Origin: Polytrichum commune
Lineage: Eukaryota; Streptophyta; Polytrichopsida; Polytrichales; Polytrichaceae
Length of the DNA stretch: 64,000 nucleotides
NCBI GenBank assembly: GCA_950295325.1
Contig: OX485808.1
Coordinates: 34,120,527-34,184,526 of the forward strand
Reading direction: 5' to 3'
Made by a program: the position numbers and the translations under genes. Below the pieces are notes generated by a model. It worked only from the letters and a program-made list of their open reading frames with translations. It was not told the DNA's origin and did not search any database. Within the stretch, counting starts at the first letter, position 1. The number at the start of each line of letters is the position of its first letter. Below, one piece after another: positions 59,072-64,000 of the stretch.

Positions 59072-60044
59072 TGTCGCAACCCTTGCAAGCCCCCCTTGAC
59101 AATCTTGCCAATTTTCAATTCTAGCAAAGGTTACAAGCGCTAACCATTCGCATTCCGCCATGCTAATGGTTAGCTCCTCCTACCCCGGACCATATCGCTC
59201 ATAGGAGGGAACCAACCCTCCTACTTTGCTTTCGGGACTCACCCCTTAATCGGTAACCCATTCCTTAGATGTGGACTTCCATCCATGGAAGTCCAATCCC
59301 ATGTTGATCATCGTGTTGCCGGAGCAACACTACAACAACCCGAACCATACTAGGCAACTATGGCCTCACATTGGGCCAATGCCTATGGAGGCCGTGCCGT
59401 TCGGCATCGGGTGGGTGAGGCCACACCACCTCACCCATATAAGCCTCTAGGACTTTACGCGGGGCCCCTACCCCACCGTCAACCAACCTCTTGTCTCTCT
59501 ACCAAGAGTTGGGGCCAAGTGGACATTTTCCTTTAGCTGCTGGGCCTAAATCCCCTAGCATCTTCAGACCATCATAACTTCCTTGTATGATGTCTGAATA
59601 TAACAACCAACCCCTCCATCTTCATCTACGCTTCACGTAGATGCCGATGGACTCCTCGCTTGCCCCATTCGGGCAAGTCTTGAGGAAGTTATGCCTGTTT
59701 GAACCTTGGCAGTCCCGGGAATCACTCCCAAGCACTGCTATACCAGGGCGCTGTCCCGGGACAGCGCCCCACTCAAATGGCCATAACTCCTAGCTCACAC
59801 CTCCGATTGAGGTGTTCTTGAGCATTCTAGAATCACCACGCCATGAGCTACGCATAGCTCATGGCCTTACCCTCATGCCTCCTAGTCTCCGTGGGTGGGA
59901 GGCGTTCCCAACGCCCGGGGCCCTCACCCACACTAGGATCACTCAGGCCCTCTCACCAACGGCGCCACAAGTCCCAAGTGTCACTCCGGGGTCCCCCTTT
60001 TGCCCATGGTGTTTCGGGCACTCCTCATGCAGAGGTGCGCGACA
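59072..60044. mobile_element. Solo LTR (973 bp) inside the LRR exon of NLR-B
   Basis: Starts TGTCGCAACC and ends GGTGCGCGACA (6-bp perfect terminal inverted repeat with TG..CA ends). Flanked by a perfect 5-bp duplication AATGA (59067-59071 and 60045-60049), the LTR-retrotransposon signature. GC-rich compared with its surroundings. No gag or pol inside. The inserted length plus duplication is 978 bp, a multiple of three, so LRR frames on both sides agree. Confidence 0.93.
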
Positions 60045-63000
60045 AATGAACTCAAGTTGCCCAATGTCTCCGGTATTTCCCTTAAGCTCAAGCAACATCC
60101 CAAGTCCAATCTCACCAATGAAGTCAAGTTGCCCAATGTCTCCGGTACTTCCTTCAAGCTCGAGCAATTACCCATGTCCAATGTCACCAATGAAGTCAAG
60201 TTGCCCAATGTCTCCGGTACTTCCCTCAAGCTCGAGCAACCAACCAAATACAATGTCACCAATGAAGTCAAGTTGCCCAATGTCTTCGGTACTTCCCTCA
60301 AGCTCGAGCAACCCCTCAATTGCAATGTCACCAATGAAGTCAAGTTGCCCAATGTCCCCGGTACTTCCTTCAAGCTCGAGCAACGATACAAGTCAAATTT
60401 CACCAATGAACTCAAGTTGCCCAATGTCTCCGGTACTTCCTTCAAGCTCGAGCAACCAACCAAGTCCAATGTCACCAATGAACTCAAGTTTCCCAATGTC
60501 TCCGGTACTTCCTTTAAGCTCGAGCAACCATGCAAGTTCAATGTTACCAATGAAGTCAAGTTGCCGAGTGTCTCTAGTACTTCCTTTAAGCTCGAGCAAT
60601 CATTCAAGTCCAATGTAACCAATGAAGTCAAGTTGCCCAATGTCTCCGGTACTTCCCTCAGGCTTTTGCACCATGCCAAGTTCAATGTCACCAATGAAGT
60701 CAAGTTGCCCAATGTCTCCGGTACTTCCTCCAAGCTCGAGCAATAACTAAAGTCCAATGTCACCAATGAAGTCAAGTTGCCCAATGCCTTCAATACTTCC
60801 CTCAAGCTCGACCAACCCCTCAATTTCAATGTCACCAATGAAGTCAAGTTGCCCAATGTCTCCGGTACTTCCCTCAAGCTCTTGCACCATCCCAAGTTCA
60901 ATGTCACCAATGAAGTCAAGTTGCCCAATGTCTCCGGTAATTCCTTCAAGCTCGAGCACCAACACAAGTACAATGTCACCAATGAAGTCAAGTTGCCCAA
61001 TGTCTCCGGTACTTCCCTCAAGCTCGACCAACTATTCAAGTCCAATGTCACCAATGAAGTCAAGTTCCCCAATGTCTCAGGTACTTCCTCCAAGCTCGAG
61101 CAATAACGAAAGTCCAATGTCACCAATGAAGTCAAGTTGCCCAATGTCTTAGGTACTTCCCTCAAGCTCGAGCAACCATTCAAGTCCAATGTCACCAATG
61201 AAGTCAAGTTCCCCAATGTCTCACGTACTTCCCTCAAGCTCCAACAACCACACAAGACCAATGTCACCAATGAAGTCAAGTTGCCCAATGTCCTAGGTAC
61301 TTCCTTCAATCTCGAGCAACCAGACAAGTCCAATGTAACCAATGAAGTCAAGTTGCCCAATGTCTCTGGTATGAATTCCAATGCGTAACAATGAATTAAG
61401 GTAAGGTATTCTAACATCTTAAGGGTGCCAATATCAGGTGGAAATTGTTGCAAATCAACAAACATCACCATCTCCAACACACGCAATTGTTTGAATGGAA
61501 TGAAAAATGATGGTCGCAACTCTTTGATTTTTTCTCCTCTATATCGACTAGACTTCATGTGCATCCGCATCCACCTCAATTTACTCGCATTCTTCATTGT
61601 TTTGTAAAAGTAATCCAAATTGTCACAATCGTTGATATGCAAGAGCCTTATGTTTGCCATTTCCAAACTTGTAATCATATCATAATTACAATGAGATCCA
61701 GCCACATGAAGACCTTCCACATTTTGCATCATCTGCATCAACCATGCAATAAATCATTGTTTATGGCACTCTTTTAAGTGTGTGGATTTTTTCATATTCT
61801 CTTAATTGACTAAAAAACCTTCAAACATAAACATTTACTTCCTTATATTTTTTCTACAAAGAATCTTATAAGTGCAAACTCAATTTAATCAAATTTGGAC
61901 GCGTTATGATTATGAAACTAGACAAAGATGATGGATATATTCATTTACCATGCTCGCATTAGATTTGGTGGGCTCAAATTCAACCAAATTCCAAATTCTT
62001 TGTCCTCCAATATGCTCTTTGCACGCTATCATACGTCCCATGTCACGTAAATGATCATGCATTGTCAACATCCCATCCGAATCCATTCGCACAAGACTTC
62101 GGTCCATGAGATTCAAAAGTGCAGAATGTGCGTTACTATCATCACAATCCCATATTTTCAACGCCTTCTCTTCTTCCATCCCTTGCTTGAGAACATCCCT
62201 ACAAAAAAAACAAGCAATGTCCAAAAACATGTTTTTCTCTTCTTCATCCAAATTATCGTAGCTTATCCTCAACGTTCTCCATATCCTTTCGTTGTCCCAA
62301 CTACCACCAAGGCATTGTCCCCTCTGTAATCTTCGCAATGCTTGTTGCCATACCCTAAGCCATTGAACTCCACACAAATAACCTCCCAATACTTCCAAGC
62401 TCAAAGGCAGACCACCACACGCTTCGATGACTTTGTTGGCAACTTTTTCAAATTGCGGCCCTTGAGGTCGTTGTTGTAAGAATGCATGCTTGTAGAATAG
62501 CTCCTTTGCTTGATCTTCCTCCAATAACTCCATGTCCATCTTTCCATTGTGTGAGATACAAGTTGTTTTTAAGTCTTGCCAATTTCGGCTTGTGGCAATG
62601 ATCTTGCTACCGTTAGCAAACTTCCACTTACATGAAACTAGCCCATAGAGTTGTTCTTGAGAGGCAACATCATCAAAGACAACAAAGACTTTTTTCCTCT
62701 CAAATATCTCTTGTAGGTACTTAAACCCCTCTTCAACAATCTTTATGGGTTTCTTGCACTTGAGATCCTCCAACAATTGTCTTTGTATATCCAAGATGTT
62801 TTTGGAGTCTCTCATATTTGCCACAAAGCTTGTTGCATCAAAGCCTTGATGCACACGATGAAGAATGGCCTTTGTCAAAGTGGTCTTTCCACTTCCACCC
62901 ATCCCGACGATGCCTAGAATTTGATTGGATTCTAGTTGAAATAACACGTTTGAGATTTTCTTATCAATATTGAGAAAGTGATCCGGGAGTGACGGTAATG

Positions 63001-64000
63001 AATGTGTGGACCGCACTTGTGATGGAAGTATTCGGTTTGCCCATGACAATGGTGCAAAAAGCTGAAAACCCTATACATACAAAATTTGATATTAGATATT
63101 GCTTTGACACGTAAGTTACAATAAATGCAAAAGAGTATGATTTCTATGAGTGCTATCAAAGTACCTTGACTGTCTCATTTAAAAGAATACGCTTTCTCTT
63201 TTAATAAGATTTCAAATTTGTATTTGGATCCAATATTTGATGAAAATGGATACAACAAGATAAATTGATTATATTTGTTAGCCCATTTGAAAGTTGATGT
63301 GAACTAATTTCTAAACCATTTAATATATTGGTAGGATTAATACCTTGGTATGAATTCGACTTGTATGTTGGGCCTCATTAGCTTCTCTCCCCTCCAAATT
63401 CGGTGTCCTCCAAAAGCATTTGCACCAATACATGACGTCGTGAGGCAAATTTGAAATCCTTTGAAACAAGGTTGTCTCATTCTCCACCTCTTGATTTCTA
63501 AGTGCAACATTTCCCCGTAAAATGGAACTTCTCAATTCTTTTAATGTTGTGCAAATCTCCTTGAACTTGGGTCTCTTTGTTCGGTCTAATGACCAACATT
63601 CGTTGATCAAGGAGACCAAAACTTCGGGACAATCATCAGGCACCCATGGCCTCTCACCTGACCTTAGCCTTGTAGGAAGATCATGATCAATGCCTCCAAA
63701 TGGTTGTTTTCCTGAGAGTATAGATGCACACATCACACCAAAACTGTATACATCGGCTTCATGTGCATTCACTTTTTCCACTGCAAAAGACATCATGTTC
63801 TCTCTCTTTCGTTTGTTGTTTGGGAATAGCTCAGGTGCTTTGTACAACCTCGTCCCAATACCTTGGCTGAATTTCTCTGAAATGTTGCTATGCGCATCCG
63901 TTTTTGAAACTCCAAAGTCAGCCAACTTCACATTCACATAGTTGTCTTTGTGCAATTCGTCCACCATGATTTTATGCACCAATACATTGGCAGGTTTTAA
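59981..64000 (-). CDS. Kinase - NB-ARC - LRR immune receptor, copy B (5' end beyond window)
   Basis: Exon 1 (64000-63344, partial) enters in the kinase catalytic loop (LKPANVLVHKIMV), then ADFGVSK, YKAPELF and the same FWRTPNLEGREANEAQ tail. Exon 2 (63070-61949) is a complete NB-ARC: GMGGSGKTTLTKA, KVFVVFDDVAS, CGGLPLSLEVLGG, FLDIACFFC, MHDHLRDMGR. Exon 3 (61732-59981) starts MIQNVEGLHVAGSHCNYD and carries about 18 full 24-residue LRRs. Introns 63343-63071 and 61948-61733 are phase 0. The frame leaves the LRRs at the solo LTR (60044) and adds about 20 LTR-encoded residues before stop. This single-unit gene shows the ancestral organisation of the locus and has an intact MHD. It probably makes a protein with a truncated LRR domain. 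Confidence 0.85.

Noticed and set aside
59861-60049. GC-rich open frames within 59.1-60.0 kb as a host gene
   Set aside because: The interval is a solo LTR with TG..CA ends and a 5-bp duplication, and no frame has family motifs.
58083-61388. Long plus-strand and alternate-frame open frames over the LRR arrays (serine/proline-rich MSPMKSSCPMSPVLPSS type and VTNEVKLPNVSGTSFKLEQ type)
   Set aside because: They are antisense shadows of 72-bp LRR repeats. A repeat length divisible by three keeps every frame open. The - strand frame has the LRR consensus, splice sites and the NB-ARC context.

Overview
This window is nuclear DNA of a land plant, most likely a moss. It is AT-rich, has spliced plant genes with GT-AG introns, and is crowded with transposon debris. 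The best pointer is a protein kinase - NB-ARC - LRR resistance-gene architecture, a class (PK-NBS-LRR, or 'PNL') described from mosses. The species cannot be named from sequence alone.

Layout. The two ends are copies of one segment about 45-46 kb apart. Copy A (1 to about 15 kb) holds the last exons of the ribosome-biogenesis factor BRX1 (+), a broken plastid aldolase first exon (+), and a two-unit kinase/NLR gene on the - strand (15049 down to 8425). Copy B (about 43.8 kb to the window end) holds BRX1 again (+), aldolase exon pieces (+), and a kinase/NLR gene (-) running off the right edge. The copies have decayed differently. BRX1-B is interrupted inside a coding exon by a hairpin-rich inverted-repeat element. 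The NLR-B LRR exon is interrupted by a solo LTR. Aldolase-A has lost its downstream exon in a 5.8-kb deletion. Both aldolase copies share an older frameshift.

The middle (15-43 kb) has no intact host gene that I recognise. It holds a degraded Ty1-copia RT/RNase H remnant between two long direct repeats, a decayed LINE, a 900-bp pogo/Tigger-type element (with an empty site in the same window), a 1.19-kb TIR transposon and a 410-bp MITE (both with 8-bp target duplications), several families of small TIR or dispersed repeats, foldback palindromes and tandem arrays.

Most notable system. Five phase-0 exons on the - strand read as one uninterrupted 1,908-codon frame: helical N-terminal domain - kinase - NB-ARC - LRR - NB-ARC - LRR. 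The join between the two NLR units lies at a 6-bp microhomology. It fuses the first LRR in frame to the last 46 codons of a second kinase exon, keeping that exon's splice donor. The first NB-ARC carries MHN where the second has MHD. The LRR arrays are 72-bp repeats with a nearly fixed backbone and variation concentrated in the beta-strand surface positions.
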